A stretch of 64,000 nt of DNA. Source: Olleya sp. Bg11-27 (GTDB taxonomy: Bacteria; Bacteroidota; Bacteroidia; Flavobacteriales; Flavobacteriaceae). The notes beneath the pieces are model-generated. The model was not told where the DNA came from. It worked only from the letters and a program-made list of their open reading frames with translations, and did no database searches. The position numbers and the translations under genes are program-made. Location of the stretch: NCBI RefSeq assembly GCF_002831645.1, contig NZ_CP025117.1, positions 3,921,001 to 3,985,000 on the forward strand, written 5' to 3'. Within the stretch, counting starts at the first letter, position 1. Every line of letters begins with the position of its first letter. This document shows positions 44,591 through 55,088 of this stretch, piece by piece.

Positions 44591-44698
44591 TTGCGTTAAG
44601 GATTGATGTGGAAATCCTTTTTGTGAGCTACGAGCAAAAAGATTGTAACGGAAAGCCTGACGCACTTTTGCCAATAAAAACAAAAGTGAGTAACGCCC
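44591..44698 (-). repeat. Dispersed flavobacterial intergenic repeat, copy C
   Basis: On the minus strand it begins GGGCGTTACT and ends CTTAACGCAA. It has an extra perfect hairpin CACTTTTG...CAAAAGTG (absent from A and B), then GTCAGGCTTTCCGTTACAATC, then ATCTTTTTGC...CAAAAAGGATTTCCACAT and the stem GGATT...AATCC. It is the longest of the three copies (108 bp). It lies downstream of secDF in the transcription direction. Confidence 0.7.
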
Positions 44699-44760
44699 TA
44701 AAAAATCATATTGATTGATTTAAAAAGAGTGTTTCGCTCTACTCGCAATAACGCAAAACA

Positions 44761-44798
44761 AAAAAGCCTTTCTAAATTAATAGAAAGGCTTTTTTTTT
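44761..44798 (-). terminator. Intrinsic terminator of secDF
   Basis: AGCCTTTCTA pairs with TAGAAAGGCT, with an A-run and a T-run on either side, just beyond the minus-strand secDF stop. Confidence 0.93.
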
Positions 44799-44816
44799 AT
44801 ACTGTTTAGTTTATGA

Positions 44817-47800
44817 CTACTTCACTACTGTTTCGTCAACCACTACTTCTTTCTTTTTTAATGCGTCTGCTGCATTTCCTTTTTTAACAAAGTCATACAT
44901 GATTGGCGTTGCAATAAATAATGATGAGTATGTACCTACAACTACACCAATAATTAAAGCGAACATAAATCCTCTAATTGAGTCTCCTCCAAAAATAAAG
45001 ATTGCTAATAATACGACTAAAGTAGTTAAAGACGTATTTAACGTACGACTTAAAGTACTACTTAATGATGTATCAATTACTTTAGCAAATGGCCACTCTG
45101 TGTGCTCGTTGAAAAATTCACGAATTCTATCAAATACAACCACCGTATCATTTAACGAGTATCCAATTACTGTAAGGATTGCTGCAATAAATGCTTGATC
45201 GATTTCCATTGAAAATGGCATAAACTTGTATGTTAAAGAGAATACCCCTAGTACGATGATAACATCGTGGAATACTGCTGCTACTGCACCAAGTGAAAAT
45301 TGCCATCTTTTAAAACGGAATAAGATATATAAGAAAACTACTATTAACGATCCTAATACAGCCCAAAAAGAAGCTTGCTTAATATCGTCTGCAATAGATG
45401 GACTTACTTTGTATTGATCCATAATACCAACTTGCTTATCTGCTTTTGATAAGTCTTTAAACGCTTCAAAAGACACACCTTTTAAATAAGGTTGTAAGGT
45501 GTTATATATTTTAAGTCTTACTTCTTCGTCTACTTCGTTAGCCGTTTCGTTAATTTTATATTTCGTTGAGATCTTTAAGTTATTATCATCTCCAACAGTT
45601 TTTACAGTAGCACTTCCAAACACATCTTGTGCTGATAAAAGCCCTTCTATCTCAACTGCACTTACTGGTTCTGCAAAACGAACTTGAGTGGTACGTCCTC
45701 CAACAAAATCAATACCCTGATCTAAACCATTAGTAAATAAAGATCCTAAACTTACTACTAATGCTACTGCAGAAATAATATAAGCAACTTTACGTTTTGT
45801 AAGGAATTCGATATTAATGTTTCTAAATAAGTTTTTAGTTAATCCTGTTGAGAATTCTAATTTACCGCCTCTATTTGCATACCAGTCTACTAATAATCTA
45901 GTAATAAAAATTGCAGTAAATAAAGATGTACCAATACCTATTAATAAAGTCGTTGCAAATCCTTTAATTGGACCTGTACCAAAAATAAATAAGATTAATG
46001 CTGTTAAACCTGTTGTAATGTTGGCATCTAAAATTGAAGATAATGCATTACTAAATCCATCTTTTATGGCTATTTTTTGATCCTTACCTTTAGACAACTC
46101 TTCCCTGATACGTTCAAAAATAAGCACGTTTGCATCCACAGACATACCAATAGTTAATACGATACCTGCAATTCCAGGAAGTGTTAATACTGCTCCAATA
46201 CCTGATAACACACCAAATATTAATAAGATGTTGAATAACATTGCGATGTCAGCAAACAAACCTCCTTTACCATAGTAAAACGCCATCCAGATTAAAACTA
46301 ATGCTAATGCAATACCAAATGACATTGTACCACTATCAATAGCTTCTTGACCTAAAGATGGTCCAACTACACTACTCTGAATAATTTCTGCACGAGCTGG
46401 TAATTTACCTGCACGTAATACATTTGCTAAATCTGTTGCTTCGCTTAATTTAAAGCTTCCCGAAATCTCTGTACTTCCTCCCGCAATTGGTCCAGATGTT
46501 GATGATGGCGCAGAGTATACTGTGTTATCTAAAACAACAGCAATTTGACCTTGAGTTTTAAAAGCCTCTCCTGTCATTTGCTCCCAAATCTTAGCACCTT
46601 TACTGTTCATTTGCATACTAACAACTACCTTATTAGCTTGGTTATAAGATTGACGTGCATCCGTTACAACAGCACCATTTAATGGCGGTACGTTATCTCT
46701 ATTACCTTTTAATACAAATAGGTCTACTAATTCACTATCTTCAGATGGTTTTCCAAATAAAAATTTAGTATGTTTTAATTCTGATGGTAATAACGCTAAT
46801 ACTTCTGACATTGCTAAGTAGCTTGCTACTTTTTCTTTATCTGCTACATTAAATTGTGCTAATGTCGCTCCAAATCCTGGACCAGCAATTAAATCAATTA
46901 ATGGATTAACTTCATTTACAGTTTCGTTTTCCTCACCTGTAAGTGCAGCAATTGCTTTTTCTTCTTCAGTTAATTCTTTTACTTCTCCATCAGCATCCGC
47001 TTTTGTAGTAGTATCTTTTAACTTTGTTTTTAATAACTCATTTGCAGACACTAAAAACTGATTAAATTGTTCTCCTTTAAGACCTTCCCAAAACTCTAAT
47101 TGTGCCGTCTGAGTAATTAAATCTGTAGCACGTGCCACATCTTTCACACCTGGTAATTCTAATAATACACGCCCAGTGTTACCTAAACGTTGGATGTTTG
47201 GAGAAGTTACACCAAACTCGTCAATACGCTTACGTAATACCTCAAAAGCAGACACAATAGACTCGTCAACTTTAGTCGTCAAAACTGCTTGTGCATCACT
47301 ATCTGACATATTAAGATCAATCTCTCCTACTAATGCTCTATTTGCAAAAATATCTGGAGACGCTAATTTCTTATCTCCTTTTATAGCATCGAATGCCGAA
47401 AAGAAATCTTCTAGATATGTGTTTTGACTATCTTTCTGAATTTCGTCTGCGTCGTCTAATGCTTTTTTAAATGTAGGATCCTTACTGTCGTTTGACAATC
47501 CTGTTAATAAATCTCTAACAGAGATCTGAAGTATTGCTTCTAAACCTCCTTTAAGGTCAAGACCTAACTTCATTGAGTTTTGCTTAACATCTCCGTAGGT
47601 GTTTCCAAGAAAAACGCTCTCTTTTGATGTTGCTAATGTGTCTAAATATTTAGCAGCATAGTCATTTACTTTTGCAGAGCGGTCTGTTGCTCCTGCTTCA
47701 ATTTTACTTTCAGCTAATTCTGTTGCATTGTTTTCAATCGCATTATTTTTAAATGTGAAAGACAGTTGGTAGATACTTACCAACCCAAACAATACAGCGA

Positions 47801-47828
47801 ATAGTTTTACTAATCCTTTATTTTGCAT
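44817..47828 (-). CDS. secDF: Fused protein translocase SecDF
   Basis: 1003 residues: SecD (about 1-640) and SecF (about 660-990) fused, as usual in Bacteroidota. SecD begins with a membrane helix, then GLDLKGGLEAIL, a large periplasmic part with FEVLRKRIDEFGVTSPNIQ, and six membrane helices (GMSVDANVLIFERIREEL carries the proton-relay Asp). SecF has GIDFVGGRTTQVRF and GYSLNDTVVVFDRIREFF. It uses the proton gradient to help pull exported proteins across the inner membrane. A consensus promoter lies 37 bases upstream. Confidence 0.97.
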   Translation of the reverse strand: MQNKGLVKLFAVLFGLVSIYQLSFTFKNNAIENNATELAESKIEAGATDRSAKVNDYAAKYLDTLATSKESVFLGNTYGDVKQNSMKLGLDLKGGLEAILQISVRDLLTGLSNDSKDPTFKKALDDADEIQKDSQNTYLEDFFSAFDAIKGDKKLASPDIFANRALVGEIDLNMSDSDAQAVLTTKVDESIVSAFEVLRKRIDEFGVTSPNIQRLGNTGRVLLELPGVKDVARATDLITQTAQLEFWEGLKGEQFNQFLVSANELLKTKLKDTTTKADADGEVKELTEEEKAIAALTGEENETVNEVNPLIDLIAGPGFGATLAQFNVADKEKVASYLAMSEVLALLPSELKHTKFLFGKPSEDSELVDLFVLKGNRDNVPPLNGAVVTDARQSYNQANKVVVSMQMNSKGAKIWEQMTGEAFKTQGQIAVVLDNTVYSAPSSTSGPIAGGSTEISGSFKLSEATDLANVLRAGKLPARAEIIQSSVVGPSLGQEAIDSGTMSFGIALALVLIWMAFYYGKGGLFADIAMLFNILLIFGVLSGIGAVLTLPGIAGIVLTIGMSVDANVLIFERIREELSKGKDQKIAIKDGFSNALSSILDANITTGLTALILFIFGTGPIKGFATTLLIGIGTSLFTAIFITRLLVDWYANRGGKLEFSTGLTKNLFRNINIEFLTKRKVAYIISAVALVVSLGSLFTNGLDQGIDFVGGRTTQVRFAEPVSAVEIEGLLSAQDVFGSATVKTVGDDNNLKISTKYKINETANEVDEEVRLKIYNTLQPYLKGVSFEAFKDLSKADKQVGIMDQYKVSPSIADDIKQASFWAVLGSLIVVFLYILFRFKRWQFSLGAVAAVFHDVIIVLGVFSLTYKFMPFSMEIDQAFIAAILTVIGYSLNDTVVVFDRIREFFNEHTEWPFAKVIDTSLSSTLSRTLNTSLTTLVVLLAIFIFGGDSIRGFMFALIIGVVVGTYSSLFIATPIMYDFVKKGNAADALKKKEVVVDETVVK

Positions 47829-47864
47829 GGTTTTGTTTATTTAATGTCAAATGTTTTGATCGCG

Positions 47865-47895
47865 CAAATATATAAGATGCGTGAAAATTTGACAA
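47865..47895 (-). promoter_or_regulatory. Promoter of secDF
   Basis: On the minus strand TTG (47893-47895), a 20-base spacer and TATATTTG (47865-47872), a perfect Bacteroidota -33/-7 promoter. Confidence 0.85.
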
Positions 47896-47983
47896 TATTT
47901 TTAATGGTTTAAAATGAAATGTTTAAAGCTTAAACAAACGTTATTTAAGGCTTTTAGGTGGTAATCGTTTTATATTAAAATCG

Positions 47984-48574
47984 TTAAACAGTAGGTCCTG
48001 CTCTACCTTCTGGAATATTAAAAGTTCCTTTATCAATACTAATAGAGATATTAGTATTGACTTTTTTAGCCACAACTTGTGACTGATTTAGTTGTAATAT
48101 AATTTCAGTTATACCTGAAAAGGATACAGTAACCTGAGAGGCTCTTGTATAGTCTTGTTTGAGCTCTACAATATATTTACCGTCAAAACCAACTCCCGAT
48201 TTGGTTGCTGTTTTAATTTCAAAAACATCAAATTTATAATTGTTGTTTACAGGATTATCAGATTGATTATTTTGACTAACCAATGCTATTAGTTTTTCTT
48301 TTAATAAAACTGATTTTACACTTTCAATAGAGGCATCACTATAATACGTTATTTTTAATGTCCCATTGTCCTGAAATACTTGCGTATCATTGACACCAAT
48401 GCTTCTAAGTTGACTTTTAATAACAGAAATAGTCGCTTCTGTTTGAGAAACAGCAGTTTGATTATCTGTAAATTGAAATATTATTTCTTGATTAGGTACA
48501 GCAATTTGTTGTTGACTAACAACAAAAATTGTAAGCGCAGTAAGCAATGCACCAAAGTACCATTTTGACCTCAT
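47984..48574 (-). CDS. Small secreted/periplasmic protein, possibly SecD-like
   Basis: 196 residues with an N-terminal hydrophobic segment (WYFGALLTALTIFVVSQQQ). The segment ATISVIKSQLRSIGVNDTQVF followed by DNGTLKITYYSDASIESVKSVL has the shape of the SecD periplasmic ferredoxin-like region (compare IDEFGVTSPNIQ and the following beta strand in the adjacent secDF gene). This resemblance is an inference from the pattern, not an established match. It is just upstream of secDF, separated by the secDF promoter. Confidence 0.6.
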   Translation of the reverse strand: MRSKWYFGALLTALTIFVVSQQQIAVPNQEIIFQFTDNQTAVSQTEATISVIKSQLRSIGVNDTQVFQDNGTLKITYYSDASIESVKSVLLKEKLIALVSQNNQSDNPVNNNYKFDVFEIKTATKSGVGFDGKYIVELKQDYTRASQVTVSFSGITEIILQLNQSQVVAKKVNTNISISIDKGTFNIPEGRAGPTV

Positions 48575-48639
48575 GCGCCAAATATAAAAAATAAGGTTGT
48601 ACTACTATAGTCTTTATGCAAATAAATAGGGTTTGAAAC

Positions 48640-48674
48640 AAAAAAAAGAGCAGCTATTACGCTGCTCTTTTTTT
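48640..48674 (-). terminator. Intrinsic terminator of the DUF4412-like gene
   Basis: AAAGAGCAGC pairs with GCTGCTCTTT around TATTAC, with A- and T-runs on both sides. Confidence 0.93.
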
Positions 48675-48694
48675 ATCATATAGTATATAATAGA

Positions 48695-49348
48695 CTATTG
48701 TCCTTCCATTTTCTCGTATCCTTCTGGAACAACGACCTTAAATTTATCTTCAGAAACCGTTTCTTTTTTAATTTCAGTCACTTCCGATATAATAACCATA
48801 TCAGTTCCCATTTGGTTTACTTTCATTGTCATATGTAAAGGAAAACCTTTTAATTTATCTCCTAATCCAGAAGTTTGTTGTGATGCTACAGGAATAGCCT
48901 CAGTAGTAAACATAACCATTTCCACATCAGATCCGTTTTGCGACATTTTAACGATGTATTGTTTACACTCGTATCCTAAAACCGTTTTTACTTCTTCTCC
49001 TTCTGTAACAACAACATCTTTTGCTAACTCTTTAGCTTCAGTCGTATCAGTTAACATATATTTTTTTCCCATCATTGGGTTATCCATTAACACTAACATT
49101 TTACTTTCGCTATCATTATTAATTGTAATAACGTTACCAGACATTGGACTATTTAACTCTCCTCTTGAGTTTTTATCTTTAAAGTAAGTTGTTGTCAACA
49201 TCTCTCCCACCATATCAAACTGAGCCTGAGCTTGCTCGTTATCACTAGACATCGTTGTTTTAGTAATAATAATACCTTCCGTTACTTGATCTTGTGCAAC
49301 CATAGATAAACTAAAAGCTGCTACTAATAAAAATACTATTTTTTTCAT
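48695..49348 (-). CDS. DUF4412-like secreted protein
   Basis: 217 residues with signal peptide MKKIVFLLVAAFSLSMVAQ. The mature part has VLGYECKQYIVKM (a conserved GYxC-x-KY-like motif of the DUF4412/GLPGLI-like proteins), and FPLHMTMKVNQMG near the end. The family is periplasmic in Bacteroidota, of unknown function. It is a single gene between a terminator and the PQQ-like gene. Confidence 0.75.
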   Translation of the reverse strand: MKKIVFLLVAAFSLSMVAQDQVTEGIIITKTTMSSDNEQAQAQFDMVGEMLTTTYFKDKNSRGELNSPMSGNVITINNDSESKMLVLMDNPMMGKKYMLTDTTEAKELAKDVVVTEGEEVKTVLGYECKQYIVKMSQNGSDVEMVMFTTEAIPVASQQTSGLGDKLKGFPLHMTMKVNQMGTDMVIISEVTEIKKETVSEDKFKVVVPEGYEKMEGQ

Positions 49349-49474
49349 TTTGTGAAATTTGTTTCGATTAATTGTTTTTTTGTTTTGTTGTGCTTATTAA
49401 TTATTGACAAACATAATGCCATAATAATTTTACAACTTAAATAGAAAGCTATGATATTGCTATTTATTTTTTTA

Positions 49475-51334
49475 TTAAAATTTATAAGATGTAATTAAAT
49501 GGTTGTTTTCATTAATAAAAACAACATTATCAATTTCGTCAATTAGGTAATTGGGTGTTTTATCTAAAAGGCTAATTTCCGTATCAGGATTCCCTGTTTT
49601 TTTATTGATCATGTATATCTTATGTATTGTAGGTTTATCATCAGCCTTCACCTTAGTAACAATAAACTTATGATCCTTTACTGTTTTAGAATTATAGTAT
49701 CTACTTTTAGTAATTTCGAATACAGTGGCCATATTATCACCTGAACCAACATACATACTTGCAATATTTGAAGTTTCAGTTCTTGCTCCATTTTGATCTG
49801 ATGATATTACATATGCACCATTCGAAATTGATGATAAAGTACTAATATTATCTAAGGATCCTTGTATATCTAAATCTACACCTGCAATATTTAATCCTAA
49901 TTGTGCTAACCCTTTAAGCCCATTTAAATTTGATGGTGGCTCATAATACTTAGTGTACTTAACTTGTCCTGATGGTTCTAATAATGACATGTGTTGATCT
50001 GCATTTATTAGATATCCTGCTCCTTCAATATATTCTGCAACTAAAGGTGTTTTTCTTTTTACCTTTTCTAATTCCACATCTTCAGCAAAAAGAGTTACTA
50101 AACCTGTTTTTAAATCAAACTTATAAGCCTTTTTGTTTTCAAATAGAATAACCTTATCCTCTTTGGTATCATAAGTAACTGCAGGAATTGATTTAAACTT
50201 AACATCTTTATCCCAAACATCTTTACCTTTTTCAAAATCTAAGATATTAGAACGTTCTGTTGAAATATACATGACTCCTTTAGGAATCACTGAAGTGTAA
50301 TACGCATACCCTTTCACTTTACTCGTCCATATTTTATCTCCGTTATTATCCACCAAAGAAATAGTACTATCATCTTCATCTTTACCAATAGCTATAAAAT
50401 TATTTTCGTATGGAATGACTTCGTCCAAAAAATCAATTTTAAAGCTCTTTTTCCACTTGAACTCATTGGTCGCTGGATCGATAATATTAAATCCTTCCGT
50501 TTCTACTAAAATTAAATTATTATCATTATCAGGTCTAATATCGATTAAGGTCCCCCTTAATTTAAGTTTCCCAGGAGTGATATCACTTCCTGTATTAGGA
50601 TCTAAAACTATTAATTTATTAGATTTTTTAACACCAACATACAAACTACTATTGCCTTCTGAATACACTAAAGCTTTTATATCTTTTTTAGCTTCGTATT
50701 CCCAATTAATGTTACCACTAGCTATATCTATAGCATAAATTTTCTCTTCAACACCAACTAATAAATCTCCTTTTTTATTAAAATAAGGACCTTGATCTAT
50801 AAAAGAACCACTAAAAAGTTTTTTTAACATACCTCCCACTTCTCCTACACTTGTAATCCATTGTTCTTCCCAAGTCTTAAGACTAAAGCTCATTAATATG
50901 CGCTCTTTATTTTTTAAAAGCTCAAATAAAATGATACCTTGATCTGCTAGTATATTGAAGTTTTTAATTCTATAACCTTCGTCTTTTGTATCAAATAAGA
51001 TATCTCCATTACTAGAATTAACAATAATCCCTCTTGTTTTCCCTGCTATTGGAACATACTCTACATAAAATAATGGTAAACCATCTATGTTTAAAAACGA
51101 ATTTCTATCAACCCCCTTCAACTCTTGATTATGCCATACTGTTTCTCCAGTAATGTTATCCATTGCCAATAATCCTTTAGCTCCAGAAGCGATAATAGCG
51201 CCAGTATTAGTTTGCTCAATCCAACCAACTTGGTATAATTGTTCTTTAAGATCAACTTCCCATTTTTTTTCTTGGGCTGATACAACGTTTAAAAACAACA
51301 ATAATACTAATGTTAATGCAATTTGTTTTTTCAT
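49475..51334 (-). CDS. Secreted PQQ-like beta-propeller repeat protein
   Basis: 619 residues with signal peptide MKKQIALTLVLLLFLNVVSAQ. Several degenerate PQQ/BamB-type blades are visible (GLLAMDNITGETVWH, KIYAIDIASGNINWEYEAKK, IDPATNEFKWK), consistent with a seven- or eight-bladed propeller in the N-terminal two thirds. There are no cofactor motifs. A scaffold or binding protein in the periplasm or outer membrane is likely; no partner is visible. Confidence 0.8.
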   Translation of the reverse strand: MKKQIALTLVLLLFLNVVSAQEKKWEVDLKEQLYQVGWIEQTNTGAIIASGAKGLLAMDNITGETVWHNQELKGVDRNSFLNIDGLPLFYVEYVPIAGKTRGIIVNSSNGDILFDTKDEGYRIKNFNILADQGIILFELLKNKERILMSFSLKTWEEQWITSVGEVGGMLKKLFSGSFIDQGPYFNKKGDLLVGVEEKIYAIDIASGNINWEYEAKKDIKALVYSEGNSSLYVGVKKSNKLIVLDPNTGSDITPGKLKLRGTLIDIRPDNDNNLILVETEGFNIIDPATNEFKWKKSFKIDFLDEVIPYENNFIAIGKDEDDSTISLVDNNGDKIWTSKVKGYAYYTSVIPKGVMYISTERSNILDFEKGKDVWDKDVKFKSIPAVTYDTKEDKVILFENKKAYKFDLKTGLVTLFAEDVELEKVKRKTPLVAEYIEGAGYLINADQHMSLLEPSGQVKYTKYYEPPSNLNGLKGLAQLGLNIAGVDLDIQGSLDNISTLSSISNGAYVISSDQNGARTETSNIASMYVGSGDNMATVFEITKSRYYNSKTVKDHKFIVTKVKADDKPTIHKIYMINKKTGNPDTEISLLDKTPNYLIDEIDNVVFINENNHLITSYKF

Positions 51335-51425
51335 TATAATGTGGGGTTTTAAAAATTTCCAGTTGTAAAAGTAGGATTTTTAAAGTTAAAACGTAGAAAA
51401 AAAATCAAGTATCAAAATGAGTTTC

Positions 51426-51460
51426 AAAAAAAAAGACTATCTTTTCAGACAGTCTTTAAA
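51426..51460 (-). terminator. Intrinsic terminator of mdh
   Basis: On the minus strand AAAGACT pairs with AGTCTTT, with an inner TCT/AGA stem, followed by a long T-run. Confidence 0.85.
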
Positions 51461-51480
51461 AAAATATTTTAACGTAATTA

Positions 51481-52407
51481 TTATAATTCTAATAATCCAT
51501 TAGTTTTCTTAACACCTTCAGCAGATTCTACTAATTTTGCTTTTTCAGCATCAGTTAAACTAATTTCTACTATTTTCTCGATTCCGTTTACTCCTAATAC
51601 ACAAGGAACTCCAATAGATAAATCACTTAATCCAAATTCGCCTTCTAATAAAGCAGAACAAGGGAAAATCTTTTTAGTATCACATGCGATAGCTTGAACC
51701 ATTCCTGATACTGCTGCACCTGGAGCATACCAAGCAGAAGTACCCAATAAACCTGTAAGTGTTGCACCACCTACTTTAGTATCTTGTACAACTTGTTCCA
51801 TACGGTCTTCAGATAAAAATTCTGAAACTAAAACACTGTTTCTTACCGCTTTATTTATTAATGGCACCATTCCTTTATCAGAGTGACCTCCAATTACCAT
51901 TCCATCAACATCACTAATAGGAGCTCCTAAAGCCTCTGCTAATCTGTATTTGAAACGCGCAGAATCTAATGCACCACCCATACCTATAATTCTTTCTTTT
52001 GGTAAACCTGTCGTTTTGTGTACTAAATAAGTCATAGTATCCATTGGATTACTTACTACTATGATAATTGTATCAGGAGAATTTTTAATTAAGTTAGACG
52101 ATACTGTTTTTACAATACCTGCATTAATACCAATTAATTCTTCACGTGTCATTCCTGGTTTACGTGGAATACCAGAAGTAATAACACAAACATCACTTCC
52201 TGCTGTTTTAGAATAATCGTTAGTGACACCCGTTATTTTAGTATCAAAACCATTTAAAGAGGCTGTTTGCATTAAATCCATTGCTTTACCTTCTGCAAAA
52301 CCTTCTTTAATGTCTAATAAAACGACTTCTGATGCAAAGTTTTTAATTGCAATATACTCTGCACAACTTGCACCTACTGCTCCTGCTCCAACTACTGTTA
52401 CTTTCAT
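51481..52407 (-). CDS. mdh: Malate dehydrogenase
   Basis: 308 residues. KVTVVGAGAVGASCAEYIA is the Rossmann GxGxxG start, TSGIPRKPGMTREEL the mobile loop with the Arg pair, and MVIGGHSDKGMVPL carries the catalytic His. The lack of LDH-type Gln in the loop and the IPRKPGMTR pattern favour malate over lactate dehydrogenase. It interconverts malate and oxaloacetate with NAD in the TCA cycle. The region 52452-52459 on the minus strand holds a -7-like TAATTTTG. Confidence 0.95.
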   Translation of the reverse strand: MKVTVVGAGAVGASCAEYIAIKNFASEVVLLDIKEGFAEGKAMDLMQTASLNGFDTKITGVTNDYSKTAGSDVCVITSGIPRKPGMTREELIGINAGIVKTVSSNLIKNSPDTIIIVVSNPMDTMTYLVHKTTGLPKERIIGMGGALDSARFKYRLAEALGAPISDVDGMVIGGHSDKGMVPLINKAVRNSVLVSEFLSEDRMEQVVQDTKVGGATLTGLLGTSAWYAPGAAVSGMVQAIACDTKKIFPCSALLEGEFGLSDLSIGVPCVLGVNGIEKIVEISLTDAEKAKLVESAEGVKKTNGLLEL

Positions 52408-52451
52408 ATCTTATTTAATATTTAAAATTAATTGTGTTTCTTACTGTTCTA

Positions 52452-52459
52452 CAAAATTA
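52452..52459 (-). promoter_or_regulatory. Possible -7 box of mdh
   Basis: TAATTTTG on the minus strand, about 45 bases upstream of the mdh start. No TTG lies at the -33 distance. Confidence 0.35.
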
Positions 52460-52659
52460 ACATTTTAAAATTACTTTTTATTAAGAAAACTATAAATCTA
52501 GGAGATGATCTTTAATCCTAAAAAAAAGATTCTAAAGTTTATCAGTAATCAAGACGGTTAAAAAAAAATGCTATTATAAATTAATTTATCTCAAAGTCTT
52601 AAATATATTAATCAAAATTAAGTATTTCCTTTTTTTACAGGTCAAAATAGATTTTAGAG

Positions 52660-52695
52660 TAAAAAAAAAGGAAACATTAAAAAATGTTTCCTTTA
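52660..52695 (-). terminator. Intrinsic terminator of gyrB
   Basis: AAAGGAAACATT pairs with AATGTTTCCTTT; on the minus strand a ten-base T-run follows. Confidence 0.93.
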
Positions 52696-52713
52696 CAATA
52701 TAAAATTAACTAA

Positions 52714-55088
<2,375 letters not shown>

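Larger units (their letters stand above)
44368..44816. other. Intergenic region rich in inverted repeats
   Basis: 449 bases with no gene. In order: a terminator (44389-44428), a perfect 8-bp inverted repeat hairpin (44540-44566), repeat copy C (44591-44698), a short GC-rich remnant (44725-44757) and the secDF terminator (44761-44798). Confidence 0.8.
52408..52713. other. Intergenic region between gyrB and mdh
   Basis: 306 bases holding the possible mdh -7 box and the gyrB terminator. Nothing else recognisable. Confidence 0.6.

Noticed and set aside
44817-47828. Several plus-strand ORFs inside secDF and other long genes
   Set aside because: They are frame shadows of strongly coding minus-strand genes, without ribosome sites or recognisable products.
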